A program made the translations under genes and the position numbers. The notes under the pieces were generated by a model that ran no database searches, was not told where the DNA came from, and was given only the letters and a program-made list of their open reading frames with translations. This document shows positions 31,657-41,750 of a stretch of DNA of 64,000 bases, one piece after another. Origin of the DNA: Firmicutes bacterium HGW-Firmicutes-9 (lineage in GTDB: Bacteria > Bacillota > Clostridia > Christensenellales > CAG-138); NCBI GenBank assembly GCA_002841395.1, contig PGZM01000009.1, forward strand, positions 62,001-126,000, read 5' to 3'. Position 1 is the stretch's first letter; each line of letters begins with the position of its first letter.

Positions 31657-33451
31657 GAAAGCGCCCTCCAATCGTAATGCGTGCGCCGCCGCCTTCATTG
31701 TTGTTAATCTGGAAGATGACGTCGTCGCCGTATAATATCTTATAGCGAAGATAGATATTCAATAGCCCCATGCCCTTGATCTCAAGCGAGGGCAGAAGAC
31801 CCGTCTCGTCGATCTCGCGGATTTTGCTCATGATCAGCTCGATAGCTTCCGCTTTAAACCCAGGCCCGTTGTCCGTGACGGAGATGGTGTAGATACCGTT
31901 TATAAGCGTACCGAACACGTGGATATGATACGGCGGCAGTATGGTGGTGCAATAGCGGATGGCGTTTTCAACCAGCGGTTGGATGCTCAATTTCGGCACG
32001 AGAAGCGGCTTCATATCGTCCGGGAAGTCGAAGGTGTAGTGCAAATCATTGCTGTAGCGAATCGCCATGCACTTGAGGAAATCGCTCGTGTAATGGATTT
32101 CGTCCGAGAGCGGAACGGTCGTATCTGAATCCGAGGAGATGTAGCGCAGGATGTTGGACATCGACTGGCACATGATGACAATCTCCTCGTTCATGTTACC
32201 GTCCGCCATGCTCTGAATGGTCTGGAGGCTGTTGAACAGAAAATGCGGGTTCATCTGCGATTGCAGAGCAAGCATTTTGGACTGCATTTCTTGGTTTTTT
32301 AACAGCAATTGTTTGTTGAGGCTGTCTACCAGCTCGTGCTGCATTTCGATGAAACTGTCATAGAGTTCGTTCAACTCTATGGTTCTGGTCTTGAGCCGCG
32401 TGCGGGGCATATAGCCGCTGAGGTTCGTCTTCTGCATCTGCCCGTAGATCTGTTGAATCGGCACGGTGATCGTGTTTGCCGCAAGGTAAGCAAGAATGAT
32501 TGCCAGCGCGAGAGACGCGAGCGTCAGCAACGCGACGCTCCGTATATAGGAGTTAACGGGCATGAACAACGCGTTCTGGTCGATATAGATTACGATGCGA
32601 AGCCCGCTTTTGAGCTCCGTGAACGCGGCATAACCCTGCTGATCGTCATTTGTGATCGGAACAAACTCGTTCGGTTTGGTCAGTTTGGAAACCGCTGTCG
32701 CAAGCGGTTGTACCGGCTCGGCCTCCAGCGGCAGGATCACGTCCATATCGCGCGAGAGCACGATCAACTGTTCTCCGTAAACACTCTGGTAGTCGATCGC
32801 CTGTGAAAGCACCTTGCGCAGGGAGTTTTTCACCTCGATAAATCCCTGCACATTGTTGCTGCGGTCATAGTATTCGCGCGCAAGCGAGAAGAACAGCTTA
32901 CCGTAGGGATCGGTGGTATAGCGCGCGAGCAGCGCGTCGTATTCTGTATACCAGACGATTTCGTTGCCGTTTAAGGCCTTTGCTTCCTCATACCAGGCCA
33001 TAACCTGAACTGGGCGGTTGTAGATGTTGGAATAGAGTCCGGATGCGATCAGCGTATCCACCGTTGTGAAGATATTTACCTGATCGACCGGGCGGTTCGG
33101 GCCGATTGTCGTCGCCAATAGATCGTAGAGGCTCTTGGTCAGCGTATGGTCTTCTTGATTGGCAAGATATTGGCTGTAGGAGTCTTTGATGAGATAGGAG
33201 TAGGCGATATCGGTGGAGACCATGTTCATCTGATCGATCTCGCGCTGCACCGCGTCAGCGACCGAAACGCAGTTTTGATTCAGCGCGGCAAACGTGCGCG
33301 AGTTGATCTTTTGCGACTCCTGTGTGATCAGGTAAACGGAGAGTGCAAGGAATGGAATCAAAATGATCGCAGAAAAAACGGCGATCAAGTTGGACTTGAT
33401 CGTGCTGCGAAACATCTTCCGTTTTTTGCGCTCATAGTGAAAAATACACAT
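31649..33451 (-). CDS. YesM-type sensor histidine kinase
   Basis: About 600 residues. A basic N-terminus precedes a membrane helix (NLIAVFSAIILIPFLALSVYLI), then an extracellular sensor region of about 250 residues, a second helix (LTLASLALAIILAYLAAN), a HAMP linker (TVPIQQIYGQMQ), and a His_kinase domain with phospho-histidine in QMNPHFLFNSL. The ATPase domain has VENAIRY and DNGPGFK. The start is uncertain: ATG 33451 has a weak GGAAA site, ATG 33415 (starting MFRSTIK) almost none, and a TTG at 33478 is possible. Such kinases sense oligosaccharides or their binding proteins. Confidence 0.92.
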   Translation of the reverse strand: MCIFHYERKKRKMFRSTIKSNLIAVFSAIILIPFLALSVYLITQESQKINSRTFAALNQNCVSVADAVQREIDQMNMVSTDIAYSYLIKDSYSQYLANQEDHTLTKSLYDLLATTIGPNRPVDQVNIFTTVDTLIASGLYSNIYNRPVQVMAWYEEAKALNGNEIVWYTEYDALLARYTTDPYGKLFFSLAREYYDRSNNVQGFIEVKNSLRKVLSQAIDYQSVYGEQLIVLSRDMDVILPLEAEPVQPLATAVSKLTKPNEFVPITNDDQQGYAAFTELKSGLRIVIYIDQNALFMPVNSYIRSVALLTLASLALAIILAYLAANTITVPIQQIYGQMQKTNLSGYMPRTRLKTRTIELNELYDSFIEMQHELVDSLNKQLLLKNQEMQSKMLALQSQMNPHFLFNSLQTIQSMADGNMNEEIVIMCQSMSNILRYISSDSDTTVPLSDEIHYTSDFLKCMAIRYSNDLHYTFDFPDDMKPLLVPKLSIQPLVENAIRYCTTILPPYHIHVFGTLINGIYTISVTDNGPGFKAEAIELIMSKIREIDETGLLPSLEIKGMGLLNIYLRYKILYGDDVIFQINNNEGGGARITIGGRFHE

Positions 33452-33586
33452 AATTTCCAAACGATTTGTACATTCCAAGAATTTTCAGGCGTGATTATAA
33501 TCAAATTACACTTCGTGGGGATTATAACTTGCCTTGTTAAAATCTGTCAATCAAAACACCAACGGACAAATTTAGGAGGAGAACGT

Positions 33587-34933
33587 ATGAAAAAAACACT
33601 TGCTCTCTTGCTGACCGCGCTGATGCTGCTTTCCCTGGCAGCTTGTGCGCAGCCCGCACCGGCAGCCGAAGCAGCACCCGCAGCACCCGCGACTGAAGCG
33701 GCAGCCGAAGCGACCGAAGCGCCTGTCCAGAAAGACATCACGCTGACGTTCATGGCGAGCCAGGACTGGGTACAGGACGCGGAACTCGCGCTGGCTCAGA
33801 AATTCACCGAACAGACCGGCATTAAGGTCGATTATCAGATCGTACCGTCCGACCAGTATCCCAACCTGCTCCAGACAAAGCTCAACTCTGGTGAGTGCAC
33901 GGATATCTTCTGCTCGCAGGCTGGCCGCTTTGACATCGTGACCACGCTGAACGTCGCGAAGAACGCAGCCGACCTGACCGCAGAACCGTGGGTCGCCACG
34001 ATGGAAGCAACCGCAGCGGCAGAAGTCACCGCGGACGGCAAAGTCTACGGTCAGCCGATGCAGGATACCTCCGCCGTTTGGGCGATTGCCTACAACAAGA
34101 AGATTTTCTCTGACCTCGGTCTCTCGATCCCGAAAAGCTGGGCAGAGTTCACCGCGGTTTGCGACGCGATCCTGGCCACGGGCGTAACGCCGGTCTACGA
34201 GCCGGTCTCCGACGGCTGGCATCATGTCCTCTGGTTTGCCGAAATGGGCGCAGCCTATGAGAAAGCCGAACCCGGACTCGTCGATGCACTCAACGGCAAC
34301 ACCAAGAAAATTGCCGACAGCGCGATCATGAAGACCGCAGTCGCCCAGATCAAAGAGATGGCAGACAAAGGCTATTGGGGTGAAAACTACATGGCTGACG
34401 TCTATGCCGATCAGCCCGCGAAGATGGCTTCCGGCGAATACGCCATGACCGTTGCCAATCAGGGCCTGCCGCAGCAGATTGCCGACCTGAACTCCGGCCT
34501 CACGGCAGACGACATTGGATTCTTCGTGATACCGCTCGCCGACAATCAGATGCTCAACGTCAACCCCGTCGGCCCGACGAGATTCATCTACTCCGGTTCC
34601 GCGAATGTGGAAGCCGCCAAGCAGTATCTCGCGTTCCTGGCGCAGCCGGAAAACCTCCAGTACATGATCGACAATGTAGCGAAGTTCCAGAACCTGCCCT
34701 TTAGCGGCCTGACCCCGAAGTATGCCGGAACCGTCAAAGAGTTCTATGACATGTATTCGGAAAAAGGCACCGTGCTCCAGACGGCTGTGAAGTATGTCAA
34801 TCCGCAGTGGATGGAAATCGGCAAAGAGATCGTCAGCGTGATCCAGGGCATGCAGGATGACATGACCATGCTCGGAAACCTTGATAAGAACAGAGCAGAT
34901 CAGGCAATGGCAGCGCAAGACGCGGCCTGGTAA
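33587..34933 (+). CDS. ABC transporter sugar-binding lipoprotein (family 1)
   Basis: 448 residues from ATG 33587, which has AGGAGGAGAACGT upstream. The signal peptide ends in the lipobox LSLAAC with Cys20 as lipid anchor, followed by an Ala/Pro/Glu-rich linker and a family-1 solute-binding domain (FMASQDWVQDAELALAQKF, VYGQPMQDTSAVWAIAYNK). It delivers an oligosaccharide to the permeases at 37505 and 38383. A terminator directly after the gene should make it more abundant than its downstream partners. Confidence 0.94.
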   Translation: MKKTLALLLTALMLLSLAACAQPAPAAEAAPAAPATEAAAEATEAPVQKDITLTFMASQDWVQDAELALAQKFTEQTGIKVDYQIVPSDQYPNLLQTKLNSGECTDIFCSQAGRFDIVTTLNVAKNAADLTAEPWVATMEATAAAEVTADGKVYGQPMQDTSAVWAIAYNKKIFSDLGLSIPKSWAEFTAVCDAILATGVTPVYEPVSDGWHHVLWFAEMGAAYEKAEPGLVDALNGNTKKIADSAIMKTAVAQIKEMADKGYWGENYMADVYADQPAKMASGEYAMTVANQGLPQQIADLNSGLTADDIGFFVIPLADNQMLNVNPVGPTRFIYSGSANVEAAKQYLAFLAQPENLQYMIDNVAKFQNLPFSGLTPKYAGTVKEFYDMYSEKGTVLQTAVKYVNPQWMEIGKEIVSVIQGMQDDMTMLGNLDKNRADQAMAAQDAAW

Positions 34934-34954
34934 ACAAACAGACCCACGCAAGCC

Positions 34955-34986
34955 AAAGAGGAGGGAGAGCTGTCTGCCTCCTCTTT
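34955..34986 (+). terminator. Partial terminator after the binding-protein gene
   Basis: AAAGAGGAGG pairs with CCTCCTCTTT around a 12-base loop, followed by CTTGTTC. As an intra-operon hairpin it probably lets through only part of transcription into the GH95 and permease genes. Confidence 0.65.
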
Positions 34987-35019
34987 CTTGTTCAATCAAA
35001 GATAACAGGACGGACAAAC

Positions 35020-37353
35020 ATGCAACATGATACGATCTGGTTTTCCTCACCCGCGACGAACTGGTTGCAGAAGCTGCCGATCGGAAACGGACACATCGGC
35101 GCGATGCTCGGCGGAGACCCCGCCTGCGACGTGATCCAACTCAACGACGATACGCTCTGGAGCGGCTATCCGCGCGATTATAGTAAGCCGGACTTTGAAG
35201 AGAATATCCGCCTTGCGCGAGAACTTCTGCTGCAAGATAAGCGCGCGGAGGCGGAGGAGCTTATCGAATCCAGACTAACGAGCCGCTTTACACAGGCGTA
35301 TCTGCCCCTCGGGGATGTGACCGTTCGCGCAAAATCAGGAACGATTGAGCAGTACACAAGATCGCTCGATCTCTCCTGCGGCGTTCATACCGCGCGCTAT
35401 TTATTGGACGGCGCATGGGTGACCAGCGAGAGCTTTGCGAGCTACCCGGACGATGTGCTGATGCATCGTATTTCCTGCGCGTCGGCGCAAAATTTTGAAA
35501 TATCGTTTGACAGCAAACTGCCGTATGATGTTCAATACGATGAAAAGGGTTTTTCAGCAGGCGGAACGGCGCCGAGCGACCTGATCATCGGTGACGTCGG
35601 CCACTTTGCGAGCGAGAAAAACCGGATGGTCTACGACGAGCCGGATCGCGCGACGCATTTCTCCGTCCGCATGCAGGTGGAAACAGACGGAACCGTCAAT
35701 TTCGGAGCAGCAGGACTGCATGTCACGAATGCTACGACGCTGCTGTTCGTGCTTTGCAGTGCGACGGACTTTTCAAAAGGCGCAGGATTTGCGGAATATA
35801 CGCAAGAACGCATACGTCATGCCGTCAAAAAGGGCTATGTTGCGGTCAAAGAAGCGCACGTGCAGGATCATGCCGCGCTCTTCAACCGCATGTCGCTTCA
35901 GCTTGGCGAGCCGGGCGAGGACGCTTCTTGCGAGGAGCGGATGCTGCGGATGCGCCGCGGGGAAGCAACGGGCGATGATTTCGCGCTGTTGTTCCAATAC
36001 GGGCGCTACCTGCTGATCGGATCATCCCGCCGCGGAACACAGGCGGCAAACCTGCAGGGCATCTGGAATCAGGATTTGATTCCGCCGTGGTGGAGCGGCT
36101 ATACACTCAACATCAATTTGCAGATGAACTACTGGCTCGTGGATCGGACGAATCTTTCCGACTGTTTTGATCCGTTTGCTACGTTTACCAAATACCTTTG
36201 CGAGGCGGGAAAACGCACCGCGCGGGAAGATTACGGCGCGCAAGGATCGGTTGCCCATCACCAGTCCGACATCTGGGCGCATGCAACCCCGGTTGGATTG
36301 GATCGCGAGCGGATTCCGCAAACAGCGCGATACAGCATGTGGAACATGGCGCTGCCGTGGCTTTGCCTCCAGCTCTACGATCACTATCGTTATGATCGCG
36401 ATGATTCGTTTCTAAAAGAGACGCTCTACCCGGCTATGCGTGAGACAGCGTTGTTTCTCAAGAGCACGTTTACACGAACAGAAACGGGATTGTGCAATAT
36501 ACCTTCGACTTCACCGGAGAACATGTATCTGGATCGCAAAGGCGTTGCACGCGCGGTTTGCACGATGTGCGCCATGGATATCGGCATCAGTAGGGAGTTT
36601 GCGCTTGCGTATGCAGATGTTTGCGGCGTGCGCGGAGAAGCGGATGAGGCCGCCCGTTGGAAGCAGTTTTCGCAGGATGTGCGCGATTATGCCGTGATGG
36701 CGAACGGCGAGCTGCGCGAGTGGGACGACGATTTTGCACAGTCGGAGAGCGGGCACCGGCATTTTTCGATGCTGTTCGGCATCTATCCCGGCGAAAGCTT
36801 GCTCGTCAGTCACTTTATGGATGCCGCGCGGAAATCGCTCCGGCAGCGGCTGGAGAACGGCAGCGGGCAAACGGGATGGAGCGCGTGCTGGGCGGCGCTG
36901 ATCGTCGCGCGCTTCGGTGAAGGTGACGCGGCTTATGAAATCCTCGAAAAACTCTTACGCGAGAACATTCACGACAATCTCTTTGGTGCGCATCCGCCGG
37001 AGCTGTTTCAAATCGACGCGAACTTCGGTTTCACCATCGCGATGTGCGAACTGCTGATTCAGGAAACACAAGACGTGATTCGCCTGCTGCCAGCTCTTCC
37101 GAAACAGTTCTCGAACGGGAGCTTGCATGGCGTACGGATTCACGGCGGACACACGGTGTCATTTGGTTGGAGAGATAGCGCACTCAGTTGGCTCAAGATC
37201 GTTCCCGGGCGGGACGATGAGTTGATTCTGTGTGGTGCAGGGCTGGAACAATTCGGGCTTCCGACGGCTTCCGAAGGTCTCTATCGTCTCTCGATTCAGG
37301 CAGGAGAAACGCGGGTTTTTGGCGAGCTGGAAACCATAGATTTTCGAGCATAG
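35020..37353 (+). CDS. Glycoside hydrolase family 95, alpha-L-fucosidase type
   Basis: 777 residues, typical for GH95. The N-terminus LPIGNGHIGAMLGG and LNDDTLWSG is the family signature. The (alpha/alpha)6 barrel holds LQGIWNQDLIPPWWSGYTLNINLQMNYW (part), whose asparagines match the water-activating pair of Bifidobacterium AfcA, and QIDANFGF with the conserved aspartate. There is no signal peptide, so it acts in the cytoplasm on imported oligosaccharides. GH95 enzymes mostly remove alpha-1,2-fucose, some alpha-L-galactose. Confidence 0.9.
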   Translation: MQHDTIWFSSPATNWLQKLPIGNGHIGAMLGGDPACDVIQLNDDTLWSGYPRDYSKPDFEENIRLARELLLQDKRAEAEELIESRLTSRFTQAYLPLGDVTVRAKSGTIEQYTRSLDLSCGVHTARYLLDGAWVTSESFASYPDDVLMHRISCASAQNFEISFDSKLPYDVQYDEKGFSAGGTAPSDLIIGDVGHFASEKNRMVYDEPDRATHFSVRMQVETDGTVNFGAAGLHVTNATTLLFVLCSATDFSKGAGFAEYTQERIRHAVKKGYVAVKEAHVQDHAALFNRMSLQLGEPGEDASCEERMLRMRRGEATGDDFALLFQYGRYLLIGSSRRGTQAANLQGIWNQDLIPPWWSGYTLNINLQMNYWLVDRTNLSDCFDPFATFTKYLCEAGKRTAREDYGAQGSVAHHQSDIWAHATPVGLDRERIPQTARYSMWNMALPWLCLQLYDHYRYDRDDSFLKETLYPAMRETALFLKSTFTRTETGLCNIPSTSPENMYLDRKGVARAVCTMCAMDIGISREFALAYADVCGVRGEADEAARWKQFSQDVRDYAVMANGELREWDDDFAQSESGHRHFSMLFGIYPGESLLVSHFMDAARKSLRQRLENGSGQTGWSACWAALIVARFGEGDAAYEILEKLLRENIHDNLFGAHPPELFQIDANFGFTIAMCELLIQETQDVIRLLPALPKQFSNGSLHGVRIHGGHTVSFGWRDSALSWLKIVPGRDDELILCGAGLEQFGLPTASEGLYRLSIQAGETRVFGELETIDFRA

Positions 37354-37504
37354 CGCCCAATTTTTCGCCGGTTAAAAATCTACATAGGATAGGGATGTAT
37401 CCTACATTCCAAGTAAAGCGGCATTTCGCTATGATGTTAATGATCCAATTCTGTCTGAACGGATTCGGAATCAGGTCATATCGGAAGGCGTTCTAGGGGG
37501 TTCC

Positions 37505-38383
37505 ATGTCAAAAAGCAAACACTATCCGGCCTACTTTCTGATCGGCACGTTATTGTTATATGTCGTGCTGTATCTGCTGCCGGGATTGATCGGTATCGGG
37601 TATTCGTTCACCGACTGGTCGGCATTCTCCGACAAGGTGAATTTCCTTGGCTACGATCATATGTTTGACAACTACATCAAAGCGTTTTCGGATGTCAAAT
37701 ATTTCGGCTATCTGGGGAATACGCTGCTGTTTACGTTTGTGACCACCATCGTAAAAAACGTGCTGGGGCTTGCGCTGGCTGTCCTTTTGACACGACAGGT
37801 AAAGCTTCTAAACTTCCACCGCGCGGTGATGTACATTCCCGCGGTACTCAGCGCGCTGATCGTCGGCATGATCTTCAAGTCGATCCTCCATCCGGCGGAT
37901 GGCCTACTCAACAGCACGTTGAAGATATTTGGCATCAAGGGCGTCAAGTGGCTGACCGACCCGAAGATCGCGTTCTGGTCCGTGATGGGCGTGGATATTT
38001 GGAAGGGCATGGGCTATATCATGACCATCTTCATCGCGGGCATCATGTCGATTTCGCCGACGTATTATGAAGCCGCGGAGATCGACGGCGCGGGCGGCTG
38101 GCAAAAATTCCGCGCGATCACGCTGCCGATGCTGGCGCCGACGATGACGGTCACAACCGTGCTCAACGTCATCTACGGACTAAGAGTATTCGACATGGTC
38201 TACGCGCTGACCAACGGGGGACCGGGTTATGTAACCGAGGTGCTCTACACCGGCATCTACAAAGAGTTTGGCTACGGCAAATACGCAATGGGCACTACGC
38301 TGTCGTCCATCATGTTTGTCTTTATGGCGATCATCGGATATTTCCTCATCCGCGCGATGAACAGAAACGAGGTGGAAGAGTAA
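37505..38383 (+). CDS. Sugar ABC transporter permease, MalF/LacF type
   Basis: 292 residues with about six membrane helices. The cytoplasmic EAA loop is YYEAAEIDGAGGWQKFRAITLPML (part), which contacts the ATPase. GGGGG lies before ATG. Its stop shares one base with the start of the next permease. No ATP-binding protein is encoded in this locus, so a shared MsmK-type ATPase elsewhere is expected. Confidence 0.93.
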   Translation: MSKSKHYPAYFLIGTLLLYVVLYLLPGLIGIGYSFTDWSAFSDKVNFLGYDHMFDNYIKAFSDVKYFGYLGNTLLFTFVTTIVKNVLGLALAVLLTRQVKLLNFHRAVMYIPAVLSALIVGMIFKSILHPADGLLNSTLKIFGIKGVKWLTDPKIAFWSVMGVDIWKGMGYIMTIFIAGIMSISPTYYEAAEIDGAGGWQKFRAITLPMLAPTMTVTTVLNVIYGLRVFDMVYALTNGGPGYVTEVLYTGIYKEFGYGKYAMGTTLSSIMFVFMAIIGYFLIRAMNRNEVEE

Positions 38384-39207
38384 TGGCGACGAAAAAACTG
38401 TTCAACAAAATCGGCGTCAACATCATCGCCTGGGTTCTGTCGATCATCTTAATCACGCCGCTCGTGCTGATCGTGATCAACTCATTAAAGACGAGCCAGG
38501 CCGCGGCGGAGATGAGCCTGCGTCTGCCGCAAGCCATTCAATGGGACAACTTTAAAACCGTGATTGAACGCGGCAAGCTGGGAGTAACGTTCCTCAACAG
38601 CCTGACATACTCCGCGTTTTCCGTGATTCTCTGCACGCTGACCTCCGCGATGGCTGCGTTTGTGCTCTCGCGCAACCGCACCAAATGGAACAAGCTGGTT
38701 TACTTCGTCATCGTACTCGGCATGGCGATGCCGATCAACTTTATCGCGCTGATGAAGGTGATGCAGTTCTTGGATATCATTAATACACGCGTTGGCATTA
38801 TTCTTCTGTATGCCGCAATCCAGACACCGTTCAACGTCTTTTTGATCTACAGTTTTGTGGGTAAGATTCCGAGGGAGATCGACGAGGCGGCGATCATCGA
38901 CGGTTGTTCTCCGTTGCAGCTGTTTTTCTCGATCATCATTCCGCTGATCAAGCCCGTATTGGTCACCGTCATGGTGCTGACGTTCCTGAACACTTGGAAT
39001 GAATACATCCTGCCGCTCTATTTCCTCGGCAGCTCCGATAAGTGGCCGATGACGCTCGCGGTTTACAACTTCTTCGGCATGTACTTCCGCGATTGGAACC
39101 TCGTCTGCGCGGATATCGTGCTTACGAGCCTTCCGGTTGTCATTGTATACCTGCTCGGGCAGAAGTACATCGTGTCCGGCATGACGGCGGGCGCGGTCAA
39201 GGGCTGA
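38383..39207 (+). CDS. Sugar ABC transporter permease, MalG/LacG type
   Basis: 274 residues, six membrane helices, EAA loop IPREIDEAAIIDGCSP followed by IIIPLIKP. It overlaps the preceding permease by one base (TAATG), so the two are translationally coupled and form the heterodimeric channel. Confidence 0.93.
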   Translation: MATKKLFNKIGVNIIAWVLSIILITPLVLIVINSLKTSQAAAEMSLRLPQAIQWDNFKTVIERGKLGVTFLNSLTYSAFSVILCTLTSAMAAFVLSRNRTKWNKLVYFVIVLGMAMPINFIALMKVMQFLDIINTRVGIILLYAAIQTPFNVFLIYSFVGKIPREIDEAAIIDGCSPLQLFFSIIIPLIKPVLVTVMVLTFLNTWNEYILPLYFLGSSDKWPMTLAVYNFFGMYFRDWNLVCADIVLTSLPVVIVYLLGQKYIVSGMTAGAVKG

Positions 39208-39240
39208 GCACCACAAAAACAAAACAGATCGGAAGAATAT

Positions 39241-41577
39241 ATGGATATGCTTGCAGGCGCAGGTAGTTGGCGTTTTGATCAGGTGAGCGAAAACATACTC
39301 CGATGCACGTTTACCAAAGACGGTCATGTAAAAAACGAATCAAAGCTAGTGCTTGGCGACGTTTTCTCCGGCTTGTCGGAGCCAGACGGATTCACTATCC
39401 GCATGGATACGAGCGAATCGGTCAACATAACTCTGTCGAACGGACGGGACGTCGAGATTTCGGAATACAGCCTGACGCCGATCGACGTCGTGCGATACTC
39501 GACCTGTGGCGAACCGCCGAAGGTGGAGATCGTCAAAACAGTGGATGGTCAGCGCACGCAGATTTCCAACCTACGCGCCGTCGTCGAGCGGCATGCAAAT
39601 ACGGGTACAGTTGGGTTCAGAATTGCAAAAAACGCATCGATCTTCGGCCTCGGGCAGGACGAAACGGGCATCCTCAACAAACGCGGCATCAAACAATATC
39701 TCTACCAGCACAATATGCGCACGCCTATGCCGCTTTTTGCGACGGATCAGGGGTACGGCGTGTTCTTCGACTGCGCCTCGCTGATGGTTTTTGACGACAC
39801 GGGCGACACCACGCGCATGACACTGGATACGGTGGATCAGATCGATTTATATCTCATCTGCGGCAGTATGGACGAGATCGTTTCCGGCATCCGGCGGTTG
39901 ACGGGCAAGGCGACGCTTTTGCCCAAGTGGGCGTTCGGCTACATTCAGTCGAAAGAACGCTATCAAACGCAGGCGGAGATGATCGAGGTTGCGGAGCGCT
40001 ACCGCGCGCTTGGCGTGCCGCTGGACTGCGTCGTGCAGGATTGGAAGACATGGGCAGGGGATCTCTGGGGACAAAAGACGGTCGATTTGGAACGTTACCC
40101 AAACCTTGCCGAGATGAACCGCAGGCTCCACGATCTCAATGTACACAGCATGGTCTCCGTCTGGCCGAACATGGCGCAGGGCGGGGCGGATCACGCAGAG
40201 TTTGCGGCGGCGAATGAGCTGCTCGGCGACTATTCCACCTATGATGCGTTTTCGCCGGAAGCACGTACGCTTTACTGGAAGCAACTGGAGCGGGAACTCG
40301 TACCCGGCGGGTTTGATTCCTGGTGGTGCGATTCTACGGAGCCGTTCACCGCGCCGGACTGGTGCGGTGAGAAGCTGCTGCCGGAGGAGGATCGCTATCG
40401 CCTCGTCGGCGGCGAGCATAAGAAATATCTCGATCCCGCGGACGCAAACCTGTATGCTACGATGCACGCAAAGGGCATCTACGAGCATCAGCGCGCGGTA
40501 AAACCCGAGCCGCGTGTGATGAACCTGACGCGGTCTGGATATCCCGGCATCCAGCAATATGGCGTCGCTCTCTGGGCGGGCGATACCTCCGCACGATGGG
40601 ACGTGCTCAAGGGAGATATCACCAAGGGTATCAGCCTGTGCCTGAGCGGAATTCCGTTCTGGACGATCGACATCGGCGCGTTTTTCACCGGCGGGACCGC
40701 ATGCTGGCGCAAATGGTGCGGGGACCCAAACGCCAAACCGGTCTGGTTCTGGGCGGGGGATTATGACAATGGCGTGGACGATCCCGCCTATCGCGAGCTC
40801 TACGTGCGCTGGCTGCAGCTCGGTGCATTTTTGCCGTTGTTCCGCTCGCATGGGACGGATACACCGCGAGAAATCTGGAACTTTGGCAAACGGGGCGAGC
40901 CGTTCTATGACGCAATCGAGAAGATGATCCGCCTCCGCTATGCGCTGATGCCGATGATCTACTCGATGGCGATGCGTGCAGCACTGGAAGATTACACGCT
41001 GATGCGCGGGTTGGTGTTTGACTTTCCCGGTGATCCGCAGGCACTTGCAATCGATGATCAGTTCAAGTTCGGTGATGCATTGCTGGTTTGCCCCGTGACG
41101 AAGCCGATGCACGATGACACATCCGCAAGGGTAGAAGGTTCAAGCACACGCACCTGCTATTTGCCGAAGGGGTGCTGGTGGTACGACTTTTGGAGCGGTG
41201 CGCGGTATGAAGGCGGGCAAACAGTCAACGCGACAGTCAAGCTGGACGAAATACCGCTGTTCGTGAAAGCAGGAAGCATCCTACTGATGCAGCAACCGAC
41301 TTCGTTTGCGCAGCAGCAAGCAGACGCGCTGGAACTGAAGATTTATCACGGTGCGGACTGCAACTGTGTTTACTATCAGGACGACGGGATGACGTATGCA
41401 TACGAGCAGGGTATATATGAAGAAATCCGGTTCTTCTGGGATGATGCACAGCAACAGCTAACAATCCGAGAAGTGAGAAAACATCGTAGCGAGCCGATCC
41501 GTATGATCATCCGAATGGAACACTTTGAAACCATCATTCAGTACGACGGCGGCGAGAAGAAAATCTCGTTGTGCTGA
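39241..41577 (+). CDS. Glycoside hydrolase family 31 (alpha-xylosidase/alpha-glucosidase type)
   Basis: 778 residues. FGLGQDETGILNKRG and the barrel segment PKWAFGYIQSKERY mark GH31. The nucleophile is the aspartate of SWWCDSTEPF and the acid/base the aspartate of LWAGDTSARW. The C-terminal beta domains are intact. No signal peptide. Last gene of the locus, so with the GH95 fucosidase it suggests import and intracellular trimming of a fucosylated, alpha-linked oligosaccharide; a xyloglucan-like or mucin-like fragment would fit (inference). Confidence 0.92.
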   Translation: MDMLAGAGSWRFDQVSENILRCTFTKDGHVKNESKLVLGDVFSGLSEPDGFTIRMDTSESVNITLSNGRDVEISEYSLTPIDVVRYSTCGEPPKVEIVKTVDGQRTQISNLRAVVERHANTGTVGFRIAKNASIFGLGQDETGILNKRGIKQYLYQHNMRTPMPLFATDQGYGVFFDCASLMVFDDTGDTTRMTLDTVDQIDLYLICGSMDEIVSGIRRLTGKATLLPKWAFGYIQSKERYQTQAEMIEVAERYRALGVPLDCVVQDWKTWAGDLWGQKTVDLERYPNLAEMNRRLHDLNVHSMVSVWPNMAQGGADHAEFAAANELLGDYSTYDAFSPEARTLYWKQLERELVPGGFDSWWCDSTEPFTAPDWCGEKLLPEEDRYRLVGGEHKKYLDPADANLYATMHAKGIYEHQRAVKPEPRVMNLTRSGYPGIQQYGVALWAGDTSARWDVLKGDITKGISLCLSGIPFWTIDIGAFFTGGTACWRKWCGDPNAKPVWFWAGDYDNGVDDPAYRELYVRWLQLGAFLPLFRSHGTDTPREIWNFGKRGEPFYDAIEKMIRLRYALMPMIYSMAMRAALEDYTLMRGLVFDFPGDPQALAIDDQFKFGDALLVCPVTKPMHDDTSARVEGSSTRTCYLPKGCWWYDFWSGARYEGGQTVNATVKLDEIPLFVKAGSILLMQQPTSFAQQQADALELKIYHGADCNCVYYQDDGMTYAYEQGIYEEIRFFWDDAQQQLTIREVRKHRSEPIRMIIRMEHFETIIQYDGGEKKISLC

Positions 41578-41672
41578 TCGTGCATGAGATGAGCACCGTA
41601 AACAGCGGGTCATAAACCCGCTAAATAAACTGCAACAAACAAGCTAGAGTCAATACGAGAACGCAGTACGAT

Positions 41673-41701
41673 AAACCCTCCGTCTGAGCAACGGAGGGTT
41701 T
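41673..41701 (+). terminator. Terminator between convergent GH31 and LacI-fusion genes
   Basis: AAACCCTCCGT pairs perfectly with ACGGAGGGTTT around a 7-base loop and is followed by TTGTTTCTTT on the plus strand. Confidence 0.85.
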
Positions 41702-41750
41702 GTTGTTTCTTTGGCTGGTTGAATCAGACATGGCGGGGTAGAGCGGGATA

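Noticed and set aside
33572..35050. Open frame of 492 codons on the minus strand
   Set aside because: Antisense to the sugar-binding lipoprotein gene, whose lipobox and ribosome binding site are clear.
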